19,853 nucleotides of DNA. It comes from CAMCXT01 sp046302715 (GTDB lineage Bacteria; Bacteroidota; Bacteroidia; M30B66). Below are positions 1 through 6,452 of the stretch, piece by piece. The DNA is taken from assembly GCA_046302715.1 (NCBI GenBank), contig JBKCHQ010000077.1, forward strand, positions 1 to 19,853. Direction: 5' to 3'. Below the pieces are notes generated by a model, which was given only the letters and a program-made list of their open reading frames with translations, was not told the DNA's origin and made no database searches. The first letter of the stretch is position 1. Every line of letters starts with the position of its first letter. The position numbers and the translations under genes are program-made.

Positions 1-82
1 TTTTAATTTTTATTTCTTCCGAAACCTAAATTTGTGCAGTTATTAATTTTTTTTTAAATTGAATTTCACGCTTGGCCTTTTC

Positions 83-202
83 TTATACGGCTTGTAATTT
101 TTCACGTTCTTTCTTTATAAACATAATAAACGACCCCACCAATAGGATTATTAGTCCAAACGACCCTATTAAAATCCCTCTAAATAAAAGTAATTCGTTC
201 AT
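83..202 (-). CDS. Possible 39-aa single-pass membrane peptide
   Basis: A short open frame with an ATG start and TAA stop. The product begins MNELLLFRGILIG, continues as one strongly hydrophobic stretch (about residues 4-28) and ends in a charged tail, IKKEREKLQAV. That is the layout of a small inner-membrane peptide with its C-terminus in the cytoplasm. I recognise no family. The frame lies alone in AT-rich DNA at the window edge, so any gene it is cotranscribed with is out of view. A 9-bp direct repeat (AAACGACCC) inside it is simply the repeated 'GSF' coding. Existence as a gene is inferred only from composition and the sensible membrane topology. Confidence 0.4.
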   Translation of the reverse strand: MNELLLFRGILIGSFGLIILLVGSFIMFIKKEREKLQAV

Positions 203-510
203 TTAATAATATTGATTAACAAAGAAAGATTTGATTCCGAAATTAGAAATAATTACCAACTAAATAGAGAGAAACCATTAATTATTTTCCTCAATTATAA
301 AGGCTAATAGCACAACGAGAAAGCTCCAATCTAAATTAATTTTATGTTAGATTAAATTTACAACACGCTCATTTAAATTTAACGGATTTAATCGCTGCAA
401 TACATATTCGTAAATCTCCAATTGATTATGAAATAAGTCATTAAAAAAAGCATTAAAAGTCATTTTTCCTGTTTCGGTAAGTAGGTAGTTTTAGCCTTAA
501 AAAACAGAAG
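203..510. other. AT-rich intergenic spacer
   Basis: About 300 bp of AT-rich DNA between the small membrane ORF and the 266-aa gene. Apart from the weak minus-strand frame at 347-463, I see no convincing gene. TAGTTTTA at 486-493 is one base away from the Bacteroidota -7 consensus TAnnTTTG and could start transcription of the gene at 511, whose start is preceded by an A-rich stretch (TTAAAAAACAGAAG) instead of a Shine-Dalgarno box. Confidence 0.4.
347..463 (-). pseudogene. Possible 3' remnant of a lost gene (38 codons)
   Basis: A minus-strand frame that is open from just after a TAA near 492 down to a TAA at 347-349. Read from its first ATG it gives MTFNAFFNDLFHNQLEIYEY followed by VLQRLNPLNLNERVVNLI. 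The codons before that ATG read YLLTETGK, which resembles the wing-to-C-terminal-helix transition of winged-helix regulators (Y-x-LTxxG). This suggests the last part of a regulator whose 5' portion was lost, but it could equally be a small independent peptide or chance. No homology search was possible. Confidence 0.22.
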
Positions 511-1311
511 ATGAAACGGATTATATGTTTTGCGATGACTTTATTGGTAGGGGCAGTATGCTCCAAGGCCCAAGAAATTATTGTATTGCGTTCGGGCGGC
601 GAAATTCAAGCGCAACTTGCTGATACCGGCTCAGGAATGATACGTTATCGGCGTACCGATAACCTATTAGGGCCCATATATAGTGTAAAGCGCAACGAAG
701 TATCTCGCATTATTTACCGTGATGGGAGCAACGAAGTGATTTCATTCCAACCCAGCGCACAAACTACTGTCGATACAAAACTACGATATGGCGGGCCACG
801 CATTGGTATTACCTATCTGGGACCGGGCGAGACCAACAAGAACATGAATGATATTTTCGACCGTAACATCAACACTTTAATTACCCAGTTTGGTTGGCAG
901 TTCGAGACCCGATTTTTTACCCTCGATAACGGGGCTTCGGGACTCATTGAGTTTGTGCCTATGGTGGGAGGTTTGGAGCAAGGCCTGTTTATTCCCAGTA
1001 TTACTGCATTGGTTGGATACCGATCAAAAAAAGGATATGAGCTGGGCATGGGACCCACCCTTTCGTTGGGGGGTGTGGGCGTTATATTTGCCGCAGGAGC
1101 CTCACTTAAATCAGGCAAAATAGTGTTTCCGATAAATCTTGCATTTATCCCATCTATAACTAAGTCGTATCCCGAAGAAAAAACCGAAGAAACGGTGTTT
1201 AATCCCTTTACGGGTAACTATGAAACACAAATAAAAACAAAGCCTGCCTATAAAGAGTACACCGGGTTTAGGATAACCTTAACGTTAGGGTTTAACTCGC
1301 GTTCAAAATAA
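511..1311 (+). CDS. Secreted/outer-membrane protein of unknown function, 266 aa
   Basis: The N-terminus MKRIICFAMTLLVGAVCSKA is a signal peptide, with cleavage likely just before or after the AQ pair. Residues about 22-80 (EIIVLRSGGEIQAQL ... GPIYSVKRNEVSRIIYRDGS) match a small beta-rich N-terminal module common in secreted Bacteroidota proteins, with the recurring pattern 'GPxYxVxxxEVxxIxYxDG'. The remainder has alternating hydrophobic and glycine-rich strands (GYELGMGPTLSLGG, GVIFAAGASLKSGK) and ends FRITLTLGF, consistent with a small outer-membrane beta-barrel. No enzymatic motif is visible. It stands alone, converging on a fragment of the peptide transporter gene 10 bp after its stop. The role is unknown; surface or periplasmic location is inferred. 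Confidence 0.75.
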   Translation: MKRIICFAMTLLVGAVCSKAQEIIVLRSGGEIQAQLADTGSGMIRYRRTDNLLGPIYSVKRNEVSRIIYRDGSNEVISFQPSAQTTVDTKLRYGGPRIGITYLGPGETNKNMNDIFDRNINTLITQFGWQFETRFFTLDNGASGLIEFVPMVGGLEQGLFIPSITALVGYRSKKGYELGMGPTLSLGGVGVIFAAGASLKSGKIVFPINLAFIPSITKSYPEEKTEETVFNPFTGNYETQIKTKPAYKEYTGFRITLTLGFNSRSK

Positions 1312-1320
1312 TACATAGTT

Positions 1321-1441
1321 CTACCTAAGCCCCTTCTCCTCCATCACCTTATTGAGCCACTTAAGCAACATAAACGCTGCAAGTCCGGCGCACATAAGCA
1401 AAAGGCAGTTTACCAGGAAGAAGTTGGCTTTGTTTTCGTAA
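1321..1441 (-). pseudogene. Orphan 3' fragment of the POT peptide transporter gene
   Basis: This stretch reproduces the last 39 codons of the intact transporter at 2825-4525, ending ...KWLNKVMEEKGLR and then a stop. From 1322 to 1441 it is identical to 2826-2945. The stop codon differs: TAG here, TAA in the intact gene. Upstream (beyond 1441 on the minus strand) the frame runs only about ten unrelated codons to a TAA, with no transporter sequence, so the fragment cannot encode a transporter. It most likely marks the original 3' end of the gene, displaced by the intervening segment, or else a duplicated tail. Confidence 0.85.
1322..1441. repeat. 120-bp perfect direct repeat, copy 1
   Basis: Identical base for base to 2826-2945 (offset 1504 bp). 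Identity stops on one side exactly at the last base of the stop codon (C at 1321 versus T at 2825) and on the other at 1442 (T versus C at 2946). A 6-bp inverted repeat (TTGTTC at 1442-1447, GAACAA at 1458-1463) begins directly at the inner edge. Confidence 0.95.
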
Positions 1442-1492
1442 TTGTTCCTAAAATGATGAACAACTCCTTATTGGTAGGCAAATCGATACAAA

Positions 1493-2272
1493 TCAAATTT
1501 TAACCTCTGACAATTGATTAAAATAATCAATTAGCCCTACTTGCACTTTATTAGAAAAATCTGAATAGTTTTTAATATCATCCACATTGCCTGTATATTC
1601 GAACCTGATGAAATTTGGTTTTAGGCGTGCGAAGCAAAAAGTTTTCGCTCTAGAAATAGGATGCGTACACGCTAATGTCATAAAATTAGGGGTGTAATTA
1701 ATGATTGCTTTATCACCAAAGGTGCTTTCTGTCCATTCACGTGTTTGCTTTAAAACATCAATAAGTTCTGATGGGTAGTTATTCTCAACAAGCATGTTTT
1801 GAAAGGAGTTCCAGCTTGTATAGCGGGTTTTCCCCCCAACCACTATATAGTCTTCTAGGGTTTCCTCGACATCTACAACTAAATCGCCTTCCTTTTCCTG
1901 CACTTGAAATAATAACCTTGCCACAGCCTTTTCTGCGGGTATCTCCAATGCTTCGGCGATAGTTAAAATATTAGATATTTCATCTTCAGTTATAATACCA
2001 TCAGCTAAAAGAGTTGAGATTGCAGCTTCAAAAACCTTAGGTTTGTCCTCAGATTTAAATTTTGAAGCGCTACTAAAAAGAAGCTCTGTTAATTGTTCAT
2101 CGCTAAACAAATGGGCCATTGACACTATTTGTTTTATAGCAGCTCCAAGCCCAGGCAACTCAGTGTCATGCTCTAAGTCATCAATAAGTAGCATTTCTTC
2201 ATTACCAACTTCTCCATCAGAGAGCATTGACACCGCAAGGATGCTAGCTAAATCAGTAAGGTTATCTTTCAT
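1493..2272 (-). CDS. TerB-like protein with a C-terminal domain of unknown function, 259 aa
   Basis: The first ~125 residues are all-helical and hold two TerB-type repeats. Each has an acidic 'DG' turn: LAVSMLSDGEVGNEEMLLI at about 12-30 and ISTLLADGIITEDEISNIL at about 85-103. TerB-like domains (tellurite-resistance TerB and DnaJ-associated relatives) bind metal ions and sit in membrane- or stress-linked complexes. After an acidic linker (about 126-142), residues 143-259 form a separate mixed alpha/beta domain (YTSWNSFQNMLVENNYP, KPNFIRFEYTGNVDDIKNYS). It faintly resembles the small nuclease-fold 'predicted transport protein' domains, but I see no secure catalytic set. There is no signal peptide, so it is cytoplasmic. 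The gene lies 15 bp downstream of a 49-aa basic-protein gene on the same strand, probably one transcript. Function is not known. Confidence 0.7.
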   Translation of the reverse strand: MKDNLTDLASILAVSMLSDGEVGNEEMLLIDDLEHDTELPGLGAAIKQIVSMAHLFSDEQLTELLFSSASKFKSEDKPKVFEAAISTLLADGIITEDEISNILTIAEALEIPAEKAVARLLFQVQEKEGDLVVDVEETLEDYIVVGGKTRYTSWNSFQNMLVENNYPSELIDVLKQTREWTESTFGDKAIINYTPNFMTLACTHPISRAKTFCFARLKPNFIRFEYTGNVDDIKNYSDFSNKVQVGLIDYFNQLSEVKI

Positions 2273-2287
2273 ATTCGTTGATTATCG

Positions 2288-2437
2288 TTACCAAAAAAAG
2301 AAAATTCGTTTCCAGATACTCTTCTTTCTTGCAGATCGAGCCTTTTCTAGGCGCTGAGCAATTTCCTTCCCTTTTCGTGTTCTTTGGTCTAGTTTGCCAT
2401 CAGCTCTTCGTTTTGCTTTAATGGTTCTTCTTGCCAT
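2288..2437 (-). CDS. Small highly basic protein, 49 aa
   Basis: ATG at 2437, TAA at 2288-2290. The product begins MARRTIKAKRRADGKLDQRT, continues RKGKEIAQRLEKARSARKKS and ends IWKRIFFFW. About a third of the residues are Lys or Arg, followed by an aromatic C-terminal tail. This composition suggests nucleic-acid or ribosome binding, or an amphipathic membrane-touching peptide. It is separated by only 15 bp from the downstream TerB-like start, so the two are likely cotranscribed and may act together. I recognise no family. That it is a real gene is inferred from the clean frame, the A/T-rich leader before ATG and the operon-like spacing. Confidence 0.5.
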   Translation of the reverse strand: MARRTIKAKRRADGKLDQRTRKGKEIAQRLEKARSARKKSIWKRIFFFW

Positions 2438-2824
2438 AATAATTATGATTTATTCACTCTTGAACAATTGTTTTCGATTATATTTTTAGAGTTAACTTAA
2501 TGATAAGCGATAACAAATCGTCAAGCTGCGACAAAATTATTCAACAAAATGTTGGTGACAAGCGCAAAGCCCAAGTCAACTTTGATCAAGTATTATATTC
2601 AAAAAATTAAAATCTTTTCGATTGATAGTGACATTAATTGGCTGAATCATTAATGATTATCGATTTTTTACCGGTACTGCCAATGGCATATTGGCTCATT
2701 TAAAGAATGAAAACTACTATTTCTCATTCCTAACATTTTTTACGATCTATAATCGTTAGCAATTTTCAAACTCGCACCACTTAATCACAATGAAATTTAC
2801 GCGACAGCGGATTTAATAATGTAA
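2438..2824. other. Non-coding AT-rich tract with successive inverted repeats
   Basis: No credible ORF. Between 2645 and 2756 there are four inverted repeats in a row: a perfect 14-bp palindrome AATCATTAATGATT (2645-2658), GCCAAT/ATTGGC (2679-2684, 2690-2695), GAATGA/TCATTC (2705-2710, 2724-2729) and ACGAT/ATCGT (2742-2746, 2752-2756). The region must also hold the promoter of the 49-aa/TerB-like pair, although I find no clear TAnnTTTG box on that strand. Chance in AT-rich DNA cannot be excluded. Confidence 0.45.
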
Positions 2825-4525
2825 TTACCTAAGCCCCTTCTCCTCCATCACCTTATTGAGCCACTTAAGCAACATAAACGCTGCAAGTCCGGCGCACATA
2901 AGCAAAAGGCAGTTTACCAGGAAGAAGTTGGCTTTGTTTTCGTAACCGTACCACATACCGGCCAAAACCCCACTCATTTTATTTCCAATAGACGTACTTA
3001 AGAAAAACCCACCCATCATTAAAGCGGTAAATCGGGGTGGACTGAGCTTGCTTACCAGCGAAAGACCCATCGGACTAAGGCATAGTTCGCCAACTGTTAT
3101 GACGCCATAACATCCCACGAGCCAAAGCGTTGAAACTTTCATTGCTCCATTGTTGCTGGCATAAACAGCGCCTACCATAACCAAGGTAGAAAGGGCAGAT
3201 ATTACCAGGCCCAATGCGATTTTACCGGGAGTTGTGGGCTCTTTTTTACGTTTCCTTAACCAGGCAAAAACCGCAATAACCAAAGGCGTAAGCAATACCA
3301 CCCAAAACGGATTGATAGACTGGAACAATTCGGTACTGATTAGGTATACCGGTTCCCCGTTTTGCGGAATGCGATCGGGCGGAAGATTGCGGAAGTAAAC
3401 ATGCCGCCCAAAGGTTTTAATGGGCTTATCGTTTTCCTTCTGCGCTCTGAATTGCTCGTCGAAACTATTTACCGAATCGGGTTTTGATGGCATGGTTTCT
3501 ACCTGATACAAATCGCGTGATATACTTTCAACAGCGGCTGGCACTTCACGATCGGTGTAGTACTTCCCCCAATTGGTTAGCGCTGTCCCGTTTTGTTTGA
3601 ATACTGCCCAGAATACCACACTTACCGCAAAAATGGCCAATAGTGCAGCAATTGGTCGCTTTTCACCCTCTTTTGCCCGCCACCACAATGAAACGTAAAA
3701 GATAATCACCGGGACTGATGCAAAGAGAAAGGCGTCGGTACTTTTGGAGTCCATCAATGTAGCTCCGAATATTTTTGTGGGAAGAAACCAGCCAATAATA
3801 CCTGCTGCAATGGCCGGTAGAAAAACATAACTCAACACCTGCGCAAGACTGCTGTCTTTGGACGATTGTGCATCATCGGCTTTGCGCTCACCGGCACGAA
3901 CGTGTTTTAAGCCAATGGTAAAAACAATTAAGCCGATAAACATGCCAACACCGGCTGTAAAAAACGATGCCGACCAGTTGTATTTATTGCGCATAAACGC
4001 TGCGAAAATGGGACCTAGCAGTGCGCCAATGTTAATGCCCATGTAGAACAAATTGTAGCCCCAATCTTTTTTCTCTTTGTATTCGTCGCTTGAATATAAA
4101 TTGCCAAGCAGTGTAGAAATACTTGGTTTGAAAAATCCGTTTCCGGCCACAATCAGCAACATTGATAGCCAGAAAGAAGCCATCACAAACGATTCGCTTA
4201 GCTCAATGCCAAATGCGGCCAAACCGGGTATTCCAAGGCCCATGTATCCCAAGCCCATAAGCACCCCGCCGATGTAAACGCTCTTAATATAACCCAGTTT
4301 TTTATCGGCCAAAAAGCCGCCAAGAAAAGGGGTGAGATAAGTAATGGCGATGAAGGTTCCAAATATATCGTACGAAACTTTATCGGCAATGGCAAGACCA
4401 CCTCTATCGACATCAATCATGTACAGTACAAAAATGCCCAACATGAGGTAGTAGCCAAAACGCTCCCACATTTCAGTGAAGAATAGATATGGTAAACCTT
4501 TGGGGTGTTTGTTTTCCTTTGCCAT
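2825..4525 (-). CDS. POT/PTR family proton-coupled peptide transporter, 566 aa
   Basis: An inner-membrane proton-driven importer of di- and tripeptides. The family's ExxER proton-coupling motif is E18-M-W-E21-R22 in helix 1. The PTR2 signatures follow: GNGFFKPSISTLLGNLY (about 128-144) and GYNLFYMGINIGALLGP (156-172). Residues 310-314 (KQNGT) and SINPFWVVLLTPL (403-415) match the second half of the fold. A soluble loop of about 80 residues (318-400) separates two helices, a feature of Bacteroidota POT proteins, which explains the length compared with about 460-500 aa in enterobacteria. The start is the ATG at 4525, directly ahead of the charged N-terminus MAKENKHPKG. Its last 39 codons are duplicated at 1321-1441. 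It diverges from the HisF-like gene across a 103-bp gap and is probably monocistronic. Confidence 0.93.
   Translation of the reverse strand: MAKENKHPKGLPYLFFTEMWERFGYYLMLGIFVLYMIDVDRGGLAIADKVSYDIFGTFIAITYLTPFLGGFLADKKLGYIKSVYIGGVLMGLGYMGLGIPGLAAFGIELSESFVMASFWLSMLLIVAGNGFFKPSISTLLGNLYSSDEYKEKKDWGYNLFYMGINIGALLGPIFAAFMRNKYNWSASFFTAGVGMFIGLIVFTIGLKHVRAGERKADDAQSSKDSSLAQVLSYVFLPAIAAGIIGWFLPTKIFGATLMDSKSTDAFLFASVPVIIFYVSLWWRAKEGEKRPIAALLAIFAVSVVFWAVFKQNGTALTNWGKYYTDREVPAAVESISRDLYQVETMPSKPDSVNSFDEQFRAQKENDKPIKTFGRHVYFRNLPPDRIPQNGEPVYLISTELFQSINPFWVVLLTPLVIAVFAWLRKRKKEPTTPGKIALGLVISALSTLVMVGAVYASNNGAMKVSTLWLVGCYGVITVGELCLSPMGLSLVSKLSPPRFTALMMGGFFLSTSIGNKMSGVLAGMWYGYENKANFFLVNCLLLMCAGLAAFMLLKWLNKVMEEKGLR
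2826..2945. repeat. 120-bp perfect direct repeat, copy 2
   Basis: The 3' end of the intact peptide transporter gene, identical to 1322-1441. This copy is continuous with the rest of the gene, so it is the functional 3' end. Confidence 0.95.
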
Positions 4526-4548
4526 AATGCGCTCGTGTTACAATCGCT

Positions 4549-4556
4549 AAAATATA
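4549..4556 (-). promoter_or_regulatory. Candidate -7 box for the peptide transporter
   Basis: TATATTTT on the minus strand, seven of eight bases of TAnnTTTG, 23 nt before the transporter ATG. No convincing -33 element was identified, so this is weak. Confidence 0.35.
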
Positions 4557-4613
4557 CATTTAAGTTTAATGCGATAAAAAAGCTCATTTTGCCAAAGCAT
4601 CCGATTAAACCTT

Positions 4614-4621
4614 TACTTTTG
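4614..4621 (+). promoter_or_regulatory. -7 box TACTTTTG of the HisF-like gene
   Basis: An exact TAnnTTTG box whose last base is only 7 nt from the ATG at 4629, with TTTG at 4588-4591 about 22 bp upstream as a possible -33 element. This spacing would place transcription initiation almost at the start codon, implying a leaderless or near-leaderless mRNA. Confidence 0.55.
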
Positions 4622-4628
4622 TGTTGTA

Positions 4629-5387
4629 ATGGAATCCCGCAGTTTAAAACTCATACCGAGTATATACGTAGCAGATGGACAGGTAACTACTGCCGACTCG
4701 CGCCATGTGAGAGATTACAATCAGGCCATGGCTCATGCTTTGGAATGCCAAAAAATGGGGGCCGACGAGCTAATCATCATGGACGTTACGGCAATTTCTG
4801 ATAGAAGGCGCAATCTTCCCAAATTTTTGAAGGACTTAAGCAAAACGCTTACTATTCCCTACACGTTTGGCGGAGGAATTAATACCGTTGCCGATGTAGA
4901 CGAGCTTATGCGCTGGGGCGCTCAAAGGGTGTATGTGAATTCGGCTGCGGTAAGGAATCCGGAACTCATCTACAAGGTTACCTCTGAATATGGGAAAAAT
5001 GCATTGATGGTAGCCGTAGATTCTCGTTTGACCTTTGGTTCCTGGAAGGTGTATTTAAGTGGGGGCAAATCGCGCACGGAGATTGATTTAATCAACTGGT
5101 TGAATGTCATTCAACTTAGAGGAGCCAATCAGGTCTTGGTTTCTGCTATTAACAGGGGAAACAACGATGCCATTTTTGAGATTTTTTCAAAAATAACCCA
5201 AGTGGCCACCTTACCGGTTTTAGCATCTGCCTCTTTTACAAAAGCGGAGGACTTTGCCCGACTGGTGAATGAGTGCAATGTTCAAGGCTTGGTTTCGGCG
5301 CACTTTCTCCAGACCGAAGAGCGCTTCAACAGCATTCGTAATTTAACAGGAGGAAGTACTGACGCCCCATTAAGTTTTGAAGAATAG
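4629..5387 (+). CDS. HisF-like TIM-barrel protein with altered catalytic residues, 252 aa
   Basis: It aligns along its whole length with HisF, the cyclase subunit of imidazole glycerol phosphate synthase. Shared features are LIPSIYVADGQV (8-19) for the first strand, IIMDVTA (49-55), the first phosphate loop GGGI (81-84), VNSAAVRNPELI (103-114) and VAVDSR with D131 (equivalent to HisF D130). Key residues have changed: the catalytic D11 of HisF is Tyr13; the SIDRDGT segment is SAINRGNN, so D174 and D176 become N175 and G177; the second phosphate loop ASGGAG reads ASASFT (199-204). Cyclisation of PRFAR is therefore unlikely. No hisH or other histidine gene is nearby, unlike the hisH/hisF-type pairs in surface-sugar clusters. 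A 55-aa membrane protein follows 52 bp downstream. The barrel fold is secure; the reaction is unknown. Confidence 0.85.
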   Translation: MESRSLKLIPSIYVADGQVTTADSRHVRDYNQAMAHALECQKMGADELIIMDVTAISDRRRNLPKFLKDLSKTLTIPYTFGGGINTVADVDELMRWGAQRVYVNSAAVRNPELIYKVTSEYGKNALMVAVDSRLTFGSWKVYLSGGKSRTEIDLINWLNVIQLRGANQVLVSAINRGNNDAIFEIFSKITQVATLPVLASASFTKAEDFARLVNECNVQGLVSAHFLQTEERFNSIRNLTGGSTDAPLSFEE

Positions 5388-5439
5388 GCATTTAATTAAA
5401 CAACCATACGATTTTGGGGTTTAGTTTAAAACAGCGACG

Positions 5440-5607
5440 ATGATTTTAAAGAAGATTCTATACTATATCGATTTACGCACCCTCTTTAAAAAAGACAAGA
5501 ACAAACGTAATACCTCTGTACGCTTCATGAATGGCATGAACCGCATTAGTATTTTTATGTTCCTTTTTGCAGTGGTGGTGCTTATAATTCGCTACCTCAG
5601 CCGTTAA
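5440..5607 (+). CDS. Small membrane protein, 55 aa (DUF6728-like)
   Basis: ATG at 5440, TAA at 5605-5607. The product begins MILKKILYYIDLRTLFKKDK, passes through a basic linker and SVRFMNGMNRISI, and ends in one transmembrane helix (about 36-52, FMFLFAVVVLIIRYL) with a short SR tail. The pattern 'YxDLRxxFxKKD ... MNGMNRISIFMFL' matches my recollection of small Bacteroidota proteins filed as DUF6728, whose function is unknown; that assignment is from memory. It probably follows the HisF-like gene on one transcript (52-bp gap). Its stop overlaps that of the convergent methyltransferase gene within one TTAA tetranucleotide (5604-5607). Confidence 0.7.
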   Translation: MILKKILYYIDLRTLFKKDKNKRNTSVRFMNGMNRISIFMFLFAVVVLIIRYLSR

Positions 5608-6398
5608 GCACGCTTTAAAATGTAATACACTCCGGTGGTGAAAAAGTCACGTAAAACTGGAAGTGATGCAATCATTGAGAATTGAACACGCGGTGTTCTT
5701 CCAAACTTGTAGCGATAAATCGGATTAAGCAAGTAAAGCCTTCTGTCGGCTATGGTATAACCGGTTTTTTTACATATATTTTCAAAACGGTTAATGGAGA
5801 TTTGTGTGTCGTGAATCTCGAGCAGGGCTTCAATTACTTCGGGCCTTTCTTTGGTAAAACTGAGCCAGGATTTATAAAGACCACGTGGCAATAGATGCAT
5901 CCAGGGCATTTTCCCCAATTTTGAAGATGCCGTTTGCTGATGCCCTCCAAAAGGCATACACCACGGGGGAAACGCAAAAAAGAAAACACCACCCTCCTTT
6001 AAATAAACAGGCAATTGTTTCATAACACGCTCCTGATCGGGAATATGCTCAATGGTATCTTTCAGAACAATTAAATCGAATTTACCCTTAAAGGCTGCCA
6101 TCACCTTTTCATCATAAATGTCGGCAGTGAATAATTCCATCTTACCGGCCGAAATTTCATCTGCCAATAATTTTTTGCCGTTTTCAATTTTCGACTCGGA
6201 CAAATCCATTCCCGTACAAAAGCAGTTACGCTCAATAAATGCTTTGAGCACACCGCCTTCGCCACAGCCAATTTCCAACACATGCATCCCTTCTCGAAAC
6301 ACTTTTTTAGCCTCGAGATAGGGGATAATATAATTAAGGGTCACCAGATACTGGTGCTGAAATTTTAGTGGGGCATTGCCGTGAAAATAGAGCGACAT
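5604..6398 (-). CDS. Class I SAM-dependent methyltransferase, 264 aa
   Basis: A Rossmann-fold methyltransferase. Motif I is VLEIGCGEGG (about 40-49), the acidic end of strand 2 is GMDLSESKI (about 63-71), and post-motif residues FDLIVLKDTIEHI (about 104-116) and LKEGGVFFFAFPPW follow in the usual order. This is the UbiE/Methyltransf_11 layout with an additional C-terminal region of about 100 residues (MPWMHLLPRGLYKSWLSF ... YRYKFGRTPRVQFS) typical of glycan- or lipid-cluster methyltransferases of this phylum. The substrate is not predictable. There is no signal peptide, so it is cytoplasmic. The gene diverges from the SPFH operon and converges on the 55-aa gene with a 4-nt overlap. Confidence 0.87.
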   Translation of the reverse strand: MSLYFHGNAPLKFQHQYLVTLNYIIPYLEAKKVFREGMHVLEIGCGEGGVLKAFIERNCFCTGMDLSESKIENGKKLLADEISAGKMELFTADIYDEKVMAAFKGKFDLIVLKDTIEHIPDQERVMKQLPVYLKEGGVFFFAFPPWCMPFGGHQQTASSKLGKMPWMHLLPRGLYKSWLSFTKERPEVIEALLEIHDTQISINRFENICKKTGYTIADRRLYLLNPIYRYKFGRTPRVQFSMIASLPVLRDFFTTGVYYILKRA

Positions 6399-6452
6399 CC
6401 TTTTTTGCAGCCAAGATACAAATTCGATGGTATGACTTGAACCCTAAAATAA

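Larger units (their letters stand above)
1442..2824. other. AT-rich segment bracketed by the 120-bp repeats
   Basis: About 1.4 kb between the two repeat copies. It carries a TerB-like gene, a 49-aa basic-protein gene and a 387-bp non-coding tract with several inverted repeats. It is visibly more AT-rich than the transporter gene that follows. No transposase, integrase or resolvase is encoded. The arrangement resembles an insertion into the 3' end of the transporter gene that brought or duplicated a replacement 3' end, as some integrative elements do, but an unequal-recombination duplication would look the same. Confidence 0.5.

Noticed and set aside
127..168. AAACGACCC direct repeat
   Set aside because: It is explained by repeated GSF coding in the small membrane ORF at 83-202, and is not an att or iteron repeat.
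1442..2824. Insertion sequence between the 120-bp repeats
   Set aside because: No transposase, no terminal inverted repeats and no short target duplication. The flanking repeat is far longer than an IS target duplication, so I call it only a bracketed segment.
4505..4801. Plus-strand open frame overlapping the start of the HisF-like gene
   Set aside because: It is in a different frame from the convincing HisF-like protein and crosses the divergent promoter region.
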